From an uncultured Roseburia sp. (GTDB lineage: Bacteria > Bacillota > Clostridia > Lachnospirales > Lachnospiraceae): a stretch of DNA of 7,048 nucleotides. Of this stretch, positions 1 to 5,680 are shown one piece after another. The stretch lies in contig CAMGET010000064.1 of the NCBI GenBank assembly GCA_946055175.1, forward strand, positions 1-7,048, given 5' to 3'. Under the pieces are notes generated by a model that worked only from the letters and a program-made list of their open reading frames with translations, was not told the origin of the DNA and did not search any database. Position numbers and translations under genes: made by a program. Each line of letters begins with the position of its first letter. Position 1 is the first letter of the stretch.

Positions 1-320
1 TCCTGCTGCGCCAGTTTGCCATCAGCTATGACAGGCGCGGCCTTTTCCTCAATAGAAATATGCATGGTTTTTCGGTTGTTGTTCAAAAATGCTGTTTTTA
101 CAAGTCCACATGTTTCCAATTCTTTTAAGGAAATGGATACATGGGATTTCGTCAGCAGACGAATCCGGACAATATCGGAAGCGCTGTTATATTCCGGATT
201 GTTTGACAGAAACATTAAAATATCAAATTCCATTCTCGTCAGCCCGTACTTTTCACATACAGGTTTCACACATTGGGAATAGAAAGAAGTAACTATTTTT
301 TGATCTTCCCAGAAATTCAA
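1..320 (-). CDS. MarR-family transcriptional regulator (5' part, runs off the left edge)
   Basis: This is a winged-helix DNA-binding regulator of the MarR type; about 106 N-terminal residues are visible and the C-terminus lies outside the window. The translation starts NFWEDQKIVTSFY, continues through a helical segment (KYGLTRMEFDILMFLSNNP) and a recognition-helix region (SASDIVRIRLLTKSHVSISL), and then a wing (NNNRKTMHISIEEKA), in the order usual for MarR proteins. The start is TTG at 320-318, chosen because a strong purine-rich SD (GGGGGAGG) sits about 8 bases upstream and no in-frame ATG fits better. The gene is divergent from the tocopherol-cyclase-like gene, with about 130 bp between them. 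A palindrome over its own promoter suggests autorepression. The ligand and regulon cannot be inferred. Family assignment is firm; the TTG start is likely. Confidence 0.85.
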   Translation of the reverse strand, partial: MNFWEDQKIVTSFYSQCVKPVCEKYGLTRMEFDILMFLSNNPEYNSASDIVRIRLLTKSHVSISLKELETCGLVKTAFLNNNRKTMHISIEEKAAPVIADGKLAQQ

Positions 321-350
321 AATGCTTTCCTCCCCCCACTGTTTAAAATA

Positions 351-393
351 GTTCTAATTAGAACCATTATAACTTATATAGAAGAAAAGTAAA
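351..393 (-). promoter_or_regulatory. Promoter and palindromic operator of the marR-like gene
   Basis: On the minus strand a perfect -10 box TATAAT (371-366) lies 16 bp from a -35-like TTTACT (393-388). Immediately downstream of the -10 is the perfect 14-bp palindrome GTTCTAATTAGAAC (351-364), which covers the expected transcription start near 359. Many MarR proteins bind short palindromes of this kind, so the likely reading is an autoregulatory operator. The same site lies about 90 bp upstream of the divergent tocopherol-cyclase-like gene and could affect it too. The palindrome and -10 box are seen directly; binding by this MarR protein is inferred. Confidence 0.7.
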
Positions 394-411
394 GATGAAT
401 AAAATAAAATA

Positions 412-443
412 TTCATGAAAAAATAAGAATTATTTTTCATGAA
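412..443. repeat. Inverted repeat with two TTCATGAA palindromes
   Basis: Two 11-base arms, TTCATGAAAAA (412-422) and TTTTTCATGAA (433-443), form a perfect inverted repeat around a 10-base A/T-rich centre. Each arm also carries the self-palindrome TTCATGAA, so the octamer occurs twice, 24 bp apart centre to centre. The right arm ends where the SD of the downstream gene begins (AAAGGA, 442-447). It may be a tandem regulator-binding site or an mRNA hairpin that partly masks the SD. No cognate regulator can be named. Confidence 0.5.
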
Positions 444-453
444 AGGAAAACAT

Positions 454-1068
454 ATGAGAGGTTCTTTTTATGGCTGGTATTTGAAATGCCAGTCCGATAC
501 GCAGACTTTAGCAGTAATACCAGCCGTTCATAAGGCGGGAAGGATTCAGACCTGTTCGATTCAGATTCTTACAGATAGTGACATCCGGACGGCTACATTC
601 AATGTGGATATTAATGGACAAGAATATTCTTTTCAAAATGCGTTAGGATATTGGGAAGGCGACCGGAGCAAATCGTTTCCAAAGAGGTATATCTGGACAC
701 AATGTTGTTTCCCGGAAGGTTCCCTCATGCTGTCTGTTGCAGATATCCCAATGGCAGGCAGTTATTTTACCGGTATCATAGGGTTTGTATTATGGAAGGG
801 GAAAGAGTACAGAATAGATACTTATCTTGGGGCAAGGGTTGTTCAGATTCAAAATAAAATAGTTCGGATTATACAGGGAAGTCTGGAATTGGAAGTCCGG
901 TTACTTAAGGCATCCAGCCGTCCTCTCAAGGCTCCTAAAGATGGTGATATGATGAGGACAATTCATGAGAGCGCGGCTTGCCGGGTATATTATCGATTTT
1001 GTGTAAGAACAGGCACACTTTTTTGTTTTGAAACGGATAGAGCTTCTTTTGAGTATGAATATGTTTAG
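454..1068 (+). CDS. Tocopherol-cyclase-like protein, internally shortened
   Basis: The 204-residue product resembles the bacterial tocopherol-cyclase-like family (PF14249 type), whose bacterial members have unproven function. It has the N-terminal signature FYGWYLKCQSDTQTLAVIP (residues 5-23), a segment GYWEGDRSKSFPKRYIWTQ (65-83) corresponding to the family's GYIEKDWGxSFPxxYIW block, then MLSVADIPMAG (92-102) and GKEYRIDTYLGARVV. The family usually has roughly 270-300 residues. Here residues near 41-53 jump from the first strands (QILTD) directly to DINGQEYSF, so about 70-80 central residues, including the MGPF...PFMEC-like block I would expect, appear missing with the frame kept. The start is the ATG at 454, with SD AAAGGA 6 bases upstream. 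An in-frame ATG at 439 lies inside the inverted repeat and has no SD. The gene is open but perhaps non-functional; a naturally short subfamily is the alternative. Confidence 0.65.
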   Translation: MRGSFYGWYLKCQSDTQTLAVIPAVHKAGRIQTCSIQILTDSDIRTATFNVDINGQEYSFQNALGYWEGDRSKSFPKRYIWTQCCFPEGSLMLSVADIPMAGSYFTGIIGFVLWKGKEYRIDTYLGARVVQIQNKIVRIIQGSLELEVRLLKASSRPLKAPKDGDMMRTIHESAACRVYYRFCVRTGTLFCFETDRASFEYEYV

Positions 1069-1131
1069 AACGTAATTATTCACAATGTTTATCAATTTTT
1101 CAGCTTCATTTCAGCATTTTAATGTAATATG

Positions 1132-1169
1132 AAGAGAAAGGACGTCAATTATAACGATGCCTTTCTCTT
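1132..1169. terminator. Stem-loop between convergent genes (probable bidirectional terminator)
   Basis: A perfect 10-bp stem pairs AAGAGAAAGG (1132-1141) with CCTTTCTCTT (1160-1169) around an 18-base loop. It lies 63 bases after the stop of the tocopherol-cyclase-like gene and 22 bases after the stop of the minus-strand DegV-like remnant, where a shared terminator is expected. The U-tract is poor on both strands, so efficiency is doubtful. Confidence 0.5.
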
Positions 1170-1191
1170 TATGTTCACGTGAATCCTGTTT

Positions 1192-1332
1192 TTAGTCACG
1201 TTCCGTAATGACAGAAACCCCAATACCTACAGCATTGATGCCGACATGGCAGGCAATACTGCAGGAAAGAGGACAATAATAGACAGAAGTTGTTAAAATA
1301 ATATGAAACAACTGTATCACGTCATGGAGGAT
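1192..1332 (-). pseudogene. DegV-like protein, 3' remnant
   Basis: On the minus strand a stop-free stretch of about 46 codons ends at TAA (1194-1192) and reads ...YYCPLSCSIACHVGINAVG, then IGVSVITERD. This matches the C-terminal strand-helix-strand of DegV-family fatty-acid-binding proteins, where the segment usually looks like IACHxGPGALGIG. DegV proteins are about 280 residues, so only the last tenth is present. The upstream residues (from about 1290 leftward on the minus strand) no longer look like DegV and probably belong to the neighbouring intergenic DNA. The remnant ends just before a stem-loop that would have been its terminator. DegV genes are often found beside a TetR-family regulator, which fits the neighbour at 1397. 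Assignment rests on one short motif, so confidence is moderate. Confidence 0.45.
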
Positions 1333-1377
1333 TCAACAAGAAGTGCACCTGATACAAAAAAAGCAGAATTGTATCAG
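1288..1377. promoter_or_regulatory. Inverted-repeat cluster upstream of the TetR-family remnant
   Basis: The segment between the DegV remnant and the TetR remnant holds two inverted repeats. The first is AGTTGTT (1288-1294) / AACAACT (1307-1313). The second is CTGATACAA (1349-1357) / TTGTATCAG (1369-1377) with an 11-base spacer. The core TGTATCA also occurs at 1313-1319, so the heptamer appears three times, twice direct and once inverted. TetR regulators commonly bind inverted repeats just upstream of their own gene, so these are candidate operator sites. The repeats are seen directly; the role is inferred. Confidence 0.45.
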
Positions 1378-1396
1378 ATGGCGGAACGGAGGAAAT

Positions 1397-1559
1397 ATGG
1401 ATAAGCGAAAAGCAGCAAATATGCGTGTGAAAGACAGCATAACATGCAAGGGTATCCTTTTATCGAAATTATGATTCGAAGGAAGATGTGCTGCTGACCT
1501 TAATTGAAGATGTACTGGAAGAGTTTCGCAATACGATTGAATGGAATGATGCAGATTGA
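1397..1559 (+). pseudogene. TetR-family transcriptional regulator, broken
   Basis: An ATG at 1397 preceded by a good SD (GGAGG, 1388-1392) begins MDKRKAANMRVKDSIT, a typical TetR N-terminus leading into the first HTH helix. The frame then changes near 1445, and a second block (1446-1556) reads ARVSFYRNYDSKEDVLLTLI, then EDVLEEFRNTIEW, the usual end of the TetR HTH (family pattern VAxxSFYRxYxSKEDVL) and start of the ligand domain. About 30-35 residues of the HTH between the two blocks are missing, so DNA binding must be lost. A stop at 1557-1559 truncates the roughly 190-residue protein after the beginning of the ligand domain, directly against the GGDEF remnant. The deleted pieces and frame change are inferred by comparison with the family pattern. 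Confidence 0.65.
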
Positions 1560-2542
1560 TTAATCATGAGAAGAAGCTTTCTCTGACTTACAGTTTGACG
1601 GGACTTCCAAATTCAGGAGGTTTTTTATCCTACATAGAAGAACGTTTAAATAAAAAAGAATTGACCAGATATAATGCCTATTATTTTAATTAGGCCCGTT
1701 TTAGCCTGATTAATGAGCGCTTTGGTGTGAAAGAAACGGACACTATCATTGTTCGCTATTCACAGGAACTGTTAAAATTTTTAAAGGATGGAGAATGTAT
1801 TGGCAGACTGGGCGGAGATAATTTTGTTGCACTGATTTTAAAGGAGCGTACATCTGCATTTCTGGAGCTTCTTTCAGGTGTGGAAACCTATGGAATGCTT
1901 GGAAACCGAAGAATCTCGATTTGTATCAGTGCAGCAGAGAAAACAGCTGGAGGATGGATTTGCCGAAGCAATTAACAGGGGCGATTTTACGACTTTTTAT
2001 CAGCCAAAAGTGGAAACGGATACTTTACGGATTGTAGGTGCGGAGGCAATCTCTCAAGAAAACATCTGGCAAATCCGAATCTGTCTGAGGACATTATGGA
2101 TATTCTGCATAAATATGAAATGGAGAGCCGATACATTGAATTAGAACTGACAGAGACAGTAGAGGAAGCTGAGGCCGATCAGGTCATAAGCTTTATGAAA
2201 AAGATGAAAGAAAATGGAATTGCCTTGTCGATAGATGATTTTGGAACGGGATATTCTTCTCTGAATCTGCTTCGTACTTTCCCTGTGGATGTGCTGAAAC
2301 TGGACAAAACGTTTCTGAACCGCATGGAGGAGAGTGACAGGATTGTGCTGTCTAATATTATTCGAATGGCATCCGAGCTTCATATGTGTGTTGTAGTTGA
2401 GGGTGTAGAAAATTGGCAGCAGGTGGACTATTTGAAACAGATGAACTGCAAGGTGGTACAGGGATTTTTGTTTGATGAACCATTGCCAAAGGATGTGTTC
2501 GAGAAAAAAATGAAAACCGGAAAATATGAAAAGACGGCATGA
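1556..2542 (+). pseudogene. GGDEF-EAL (c-di-GMP cyclase/phosphodiesterase) protein, degraded
   Basis: Three coding blocks of one c-di-GMP signalling protein can be read. Block 1 (1556 to about 1925) holds GGDEF features: EKKLSLTYSLTGLPNSGGFL, then RLGGDNF, a degenerate GGDEF site. It is interrupted by TAG at 1691-1693 where the frame otherwise continues. Block 2, in another frame (about 1925-2050), reads RKQLEDGFAEAI, then DFTTFYQPKVETD and IVGAEA, the start of an EAL domain. Block 3, back in the first frame (from about 2051), reads NLSRKHLANPNLSEDIMDIL, then ELELTETV, DDFGTGYSSLNLL, VLKLDKTFL, VVVEGVEN and VQGFLF, the EAL C-terminal half, ending at 2542. Roughly 65 residues after GAEA are missing, and the end of the GGDEF domain also looks deleted. 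The N-terminal sensor region is absent. The gene cannot give a full protein. A 148-codon open stretch (2096-2542) survives, without a convincing SD. Confidence 0.8.
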
Positions 2543-2551
2543 AAGTAAAGA

Positions 2552-2610
2552 AAAAAGCTCCTATGAGAATGTCCTTTGTGAGAACATGGCATTACTGATA
2601 GGAGCTTTTT
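2552..2610. terminator. Bidirectional intrinsic terminator
   Basis: A perfect 13-bp stem pairs AAAAAGCTCCTAT (2552-2564) with ATAGGAGCTTTTT (2598-2610). The loop is 33 bases and has some inner pairing potential. On the plus strand the stem ends in five T residues just after the EAL remnant stop (2542). On the minus strand it starts 8 bases after the stop of the M20 peptidase gene and ends in six T residues. It therefore closes the leftward three-gene operon and, formerly, the rightward GGDEF-EAL gene. Confidence 0.85.
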
Positions 2611-2618
2611 ATGTAAGG

Positions 2619-4076
2619 TTATTTCTTCACACGTTTTTCCTGTGCTTTTACAATTTCCTTATAGTAATCAACCGCACCCGGGAGACATCCGGCTTCGATA
2701 TTTTCATTCAGGCCGTGCATACCTTTCATCTGCTCTGGTCCATAAAGTACTGGGCTGAAACGAACACAGCTGTCACAGACGCCATCATAGAAACGGGCAT
2801 CGGTACCACCGGTTACGACATAGGGAAGTACACCTACACCAGGGAAACAGCTTGCAATCGTGTTCTGGGTGATGGCAAAAGCTTCTCCATTTAAATCGAG
2901 TGATTTGGATGGATAACCGCGGTAGATGACTTCTGTTTCCAAACCATATTTTTTTGCTAATTCCGTGATAACATCAATACTTTCATCCGTACCCTGATGC
3001 GGGATGTAGCGCATGTTTGCGCAGACACTGGCTTCTTGCGGAAGTACGTTATAGCCGGCGGAACCGGACTGCATCGTGAATGCGATTGTGGTCTGTAACA
3101 TGGCAGCAGCCTGTGCGCTGATAAGCGGCATGACCTTTTTTAACAGTGGACGGAAGAGCCACAGATTACTCATGACCAGACGCAAGCCAAAATTTTCGGC
3201 ATAAGGAGCAATTCGGGTAAACATGGCTTCAACAGCCGGAGTAAAGGCAACACGGAATGGTGTCTTCTTTTCTACACGGCTGATAAATTTTGCCAGGCGT
3301 GGAATTGGTGTATTTTTTCCAGGTGCGCTGGCATGACCTCCGTTGCTCCTTGCAATAAACTTCACATCGCCATAACCTTTTTCAAAAATACCAACTGCTG
3401 CAAAATGTCCCTTCACACCGCCAATCGGGTCCATAATGATACTGCCGCCTTCATCGCAGAGCATAAACAGGTGTATACCATGTTCTTTTAGCCAGTTTGC
3501 AAGCTTTGGAGCACCACTGCCACCGATTTCTTCAGTACAGCTGCTTCCGAGATAAATATCACAGGCAGGAACATAACCTTCTGTTAGCATTTCTTCAGCA
3601 GCCTGCAAAAATGCCATTAGACTACACTTGGTATCTGCAGAACCGCGTCCCCAGATTTTTCCGTCTACAATGGTGCCGGAAAACGGAGGGTATTTCCACT
3701 CGCCGCCGGCTTCTACGACATCCATATGACTAATCAGCATAATTGGCTCAGCCGAAGACTGGCCTTTCCACTTCAATAATAAGTTTCCGTCAATTTCTAC
3801 CTTTTCACAGGTCGCAAATACCTTTGGAAACAGTTCTTCCAGTAGTACGTGAAACGCAAGAAATTTTTCGACGGATGGGTCGTTGCGGTCAGAAATGGTC
3901 TCCATCTGAACCATGCGGGATAACTTTTCGGAATAGGTATCAATTCGCTCCTTATCCTCGGATAGAGAATAGGAGGTCTGTTTTTTCGGTAAGAGTAACG
4001 TATGTATCACAGCAATCAGTAAGCAGACCAATAAAACGGCAAGTAATACTAAGAGGATGATGATGATAGGATTCAT
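2619..4076 (-). CDS. Membrane-anchored M20-family metallopeptidase (carboxypeptidase S / PM20D1-like)
   Basis: This 485-residue two-zinc amidohydrolase of the M20 clan has an N-terminal membrane anchor (residues 4-29, almost all hydrophobic), so the catalytic domain probably sits outside the membrane. The expected residues are present: first ligand and assisting acid in SHMDVV (H117, D119), bridging ligand in GRGSADTK (D148), catalytic base and ligand in TEEIGG (E182, E183), acidic ligand in CDEGG (D208), the lid-domain histidine in GGHASAPG (H248), and the last ligand in GMHGLNE (H454). Length and motif order match carboxypeptidase S/PM20D1-type enzymes, which cleave or form amide bonds of N-acyl amino acids or short peptides. 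Its ATG overlaps the stop of the upstream membrane-protein gene (ATGA), with SD AGGAGA, so translation is coupled. The context suggests it cleaves what the two membrane proteins handle. The substrate is unknown. Confidence 0.92.
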   Translation of the reverse strand: MNPIIIILLVLLAVLLVCLLIAVIHTLLLPKKQTSYSLSEDKERIDTYSEKLSRMVQMETISDRNDPSVEKFLAFHVLLEELFPKVFATCEKVEIDGNLLLKWKGQSSAEPIMLISHMDVVEAGGEWKYPPFSGTIVDGKIWGRGSADTKCSLMAFLQAAEEMLTEGYVPACDIYLGSSCTEEIGGSGAPKLANWLKEHGIHLFMLCDEGGSIIMDPIGGVKGHFAAVGIFEKGYGDVKFIARSNGGHASAPGKNTPIPRLAKFISRVEKKTPFRVAFTPAVEAMFTRIAPYAENFGLRLVMSNLWLFRPLLKKVMPLISAQAAAMLQTTIAFTMQSGSAGYNVLPQEASVCANMRYIPHQGTDESIDVITELAKKYGLETEVIYRGYPSKSLDLNGEAFAITQNTIASCFPGVGVLPYVVTGGTDARFYDGVCDSCVRFSPVLYGPEQMKGMHGLNENIEAGCLPGAVDYYKEIVKAQEKRVKK

Positions 4077-4765
4077 GATTTGTTCTCCTTTTCTTCTTTT
4101 TTAAATAAAATGAAAGCATGTGCAATCGCAATGGCGCCGCTTAATAGCATTAGGAAACCAACATTTGAAATCAGACTTGGTACACAAATAAATAGCAGAG
4201 TCATTACGATTAACGGAAGAGCAACTATTTGTTTGCCCTTGCGGAAATACTTATATGCCATAGCGCCGAAAAGTGCCGGAACAACGTTGTTAAATGCCGG
4301 CTGGAGCACATCTGCCTCTAAAATAGGACGAATCGGAGTAAGAAGAAGGACTCCGAGTGCGATTACTACAGTTGTCACCAGAGAAGAGGTTGCAATGGAA
4401 AGTGTTGAGATAATTTCATTTTCCGGTGTGCCAGCCTTCGTTCCTACAATATCTCTTGCATTGATGGCACAGGGAATTTTCATATTAATCAGGTTACCGG
4501 TAAGAAAACCCAAATAACTTCCGCCTGCACCAAGCATTGGTACATAGATTAAAAATTCTACGATACTGCTTGGAATATAGATAATGGCAATCTGAGCAAA
4601 GCCTTTGGCAAAGGCAGACATATTTGGCATGGCATCTAGGCTGATGCCCATTACAAAAGGCGCTGCAATCAGCAATGCTAAACCTAATATCAAACTGATA
4701 CGGCCAAAAAAGTGTGTGCGTTCATTATATTTTTCCAAGAAAAGCTCTCGTTCTTCGTTATTCAT
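4073..4765 (-). CDS. Polytopic membrane protein, partner of the DUF5058-like protein
   Basis: The 230-residue product has a short charged N-terminus (MNNEERELFLEKYNERTHF), about six hydrophobic segments (near residues 21-42, 51-85, 112-145, 152-170, 178-195, 200-222) and a lysine/glutamate-rich tail. The conserved-looking loop GSYLGFLTGNLINMKIPCAI followed by RDIVGTKAGTPENEI contains polar residues that could line a transport path. I do not recognise a named family. The start is the ATG at 4765-4763, because the SD AGGAGG (4779-4774) lies 8 bases upstream; a GTG at 4774 would overlap that SD and is rejected. The SD overlaps the stop codon of the upstream DUF5058-like gene, and the stop overlaps the start of the M20 peptidase gene, so the three are one translational unit. 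A role as the second subunit of a permease is inferred from this layout only. Confidence 0.8.
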   Translation of the reverse strand: MNNEERELFLEKYNERTHFFGRISLILGLALLIAAPFVMGISLDAMPNMSAFAKGFAQIAIIYIPSSIVEFLIYVPMLGAGGSYLGFLTGNLINMKIPCAINARDIVGTKAGTPENEIISTLSIATSSLVTTVVIALGVLLLTPIRPILEADVLQPAFNNVVPALFGAMAYKYFRKGKQIVALPLIVMTLLFICVPSLISNVGFLMLLSGAIAIAHAFILFKKEEKENKS

Positions 4766-4777
4766 AGTTGCCACCTC

Positions 4778-5536
4778 CTAAAAAATCATACCGAAAATCA
4801 CGGCTGCTGCCATACCGGTTAACATACTGCCGGCAATCGAAAAATTATCTAGACAGGCCATCTTTTTCTTCTCTGCAAAGTAGGTAAAGATTGCCATTGC
4901 AAGAGCTGAAAATGCAAAGGCTATCAATTGCAGATACTGACCTGTCACAACAAGAGAACCGTTCTTTAACTGAATCAGCTGACCGATGTAGCTTCCGGTA
5001 TAAGCGGTGATTAAGCCGATAAACATGGCAGTCATGGCGCTGTCACCAAAGCTTTTGCCACTGCTTTTTTTAGAACTGTTTCCCTGAAGCTTCTTACTGT
5101 AGCTTTTTCCAAAGAAAATGGAACAAACACAGCCCCAGATAATGCCCACGGTCATTAATAATGCAATGGTAGTAAATGCTTCTAACGTCATTTCCGAAAC
5201 GTTCAAACCGGAAAGCCCGATGCTTTTTGCAGCGATATCAGCGACACTTGTCTCATAGTGCAAGGCACCTACGACAGAAAGTCGAAGCCATGGAAGAGGA
5301 ATTCCAAGTGTACCGGAAAGAGCGATGACACCCAGTAAAATACTGACGCTTGGAAGGATAGAAAAGGTAACGCTGGAGGTAATGGCACGTTTCAGCTTTA
5401 CCTTGTCCATACCAAGTGCAAGCCCGGCACGGTAGGAGCGAATCAAAAAGAAAATGCTCATCCCGGCTACAAATAAAATGATAATTCCGGAGATGAGATA
5501 CAACGGAGTACTGCTTAACTGCTCTAAGATATTCAT
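4778..5536 (-). CDS. DUF5058-like integral membrane protein (putative permease subunit)
   Basis: This 252-residue polytopic membrane protein has about six hydrophobic segments (near residues 12-34, 50-76, 113-140, 166-185, 200-220, 230-252). The block RSYRAGLALGMDKVKLKRAI, followed by TSSVTFSILPSVSILLGVIALSG and GIPLPWLRLSVVGAL, is what I recall of DUF5058 proteins, which have no established function. A basic, serine-rich loop (near residues 145-160) interrupts the middle. The start is the ATG at 5536-5534: AAAGGA lies about 10 bases upstream and the leader from the predicted promoter would be about 30 bases. An in-frame ATG at 5560 (8 residues longer) has no SD and would sit almost on the transcription start. 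As first gene of the operon with a second membrane protein and an M20 peptidase, it is plausibly one half of a transporter. That role is inference. Confidence 0.78.
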   Translation of the reverse strand: MNILEQLSSTPLYLISGIIILFVAGMSIFFLIRSYRAGLALGMDKVKLKRAITSSVTFSILPSVSILLGVIALSGTLGIPLPWLRLSVVGALHYETSVADIAAKSIGLSGLNVSEMTLEAFTTIALLMTVGIIWGCVCSIFFGKSYSKKLQGNSSKKSSGKSFGDSAMTAMFIGLITAYTGSYIGQLIQLKNGSLVVTGQYLQLIAFAFSALAMAIFTYFAEKKKMACLDNFSIAGSMLTGMAAAVIFGMIF

Positions 5537-5571
5537 AAGAGTCCCATCCTTTTCAAACATATTTGCTTATT

Positions 5572-5600
5572 ATTATAGGGATTATTTCTTCAAAAAGCAA
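5572..5600 (-). promoter_or_regulatory. Promoter of the membrane-protein/M20 operon
   Basis: On the minus strand a perfect -10 box TATAAT (5577-5572) is separated by 17 bp from a weak -35 element TTGCTT (5600-5595). Transcription would start near 5565, giving a leader of about 30 bases to the ATG at 5536. The -35 is only 10 bp from the edge of the large inverted repeat at 5611-5669, so a protein bound there, or extruded DNA structure, could influence it. No equally good promoter for the divergent oxidoreductase gene is visible in this gap. Confidence 0.65.
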
Positions 5601-5610
5601 TGCATACTAG

Positions 5611-5669
5611 TAGGGACGCTTCTTTTGTCCCGATGCATCTGAAGCATCGGGACAAAAGAAGCGTCCCTA
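5611..5669. repeat. Perfect 26-bp inverted repeat, REP-pair-like element
   Basis: The arms 5611-5636 and 5644-5669 are exact reverse complements separated by 7 bases (ATCTGAA). Each arm starts TAGGGACGCTTCTTTTGTCC and contains its own small inverted repeat GGGAC-N9-GTCCC, so the element is a head-to-head pair of palindromic units, the design of REP/BIME elements. I recall GGGAC-TTCTTTTGTCCC-like repeats as dispersed elements in Clostridia, but this was not checked. The right arm ends at the first base of the AAGGAGG ribosome binding site of the oxidoreductase gene. Neither side has a T-tract, so it is not a standard intrinsic terminator. In the oxidoreductase mRNA it would form a very stable hairpin just before the SD. 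Confidence 0.85.
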
Positions 5670-5680
5670 AGGAGGTCAGT

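Noticed and set aside
439..453. Upstream in-frame ATG for the tocopherol-cyclase-like gene
   Set aside because: It lies inside the inverted repeat without an SD, while the ATG at 454 has AAAGGA at suitable spacing and gives the family-like N-terminus.
1174..1183. Short palindrome TTCACGTGAA
   Set aside because: A 10-bp palindrome between convergent genes, without a promoter or repeats nearby, is likely chance.
1303..1404. Small open frame starting MKQLYHVMEDSTRS, 33 codons, upstream of the TetR remnant
   Set aside because: It has no SD, overlaps the TetR start, contains the inverted repeats, and resembles no family I know; it is more likely intergenic regulatory DNA.
2526..2894. Plus-strand open frame across the terminator and the M20 gene end
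   Set aside because: It spans a strong terminator and is antisense to the M20 coding region, whose catalytic motifs are unambiguous.
4766..4774. GTG start for the second membrane protein
   Set aside because: The GTG overlaps the AGGAGG ribosome binding site that properly serves the ATG at 4765.
5537..5560. Upstream ATG adding 8 residues to the DUF5058-like protein
   Set aside because: It has no SD and is about 5 bases from the predicted transcription start; the ATG at 5536 fits better.
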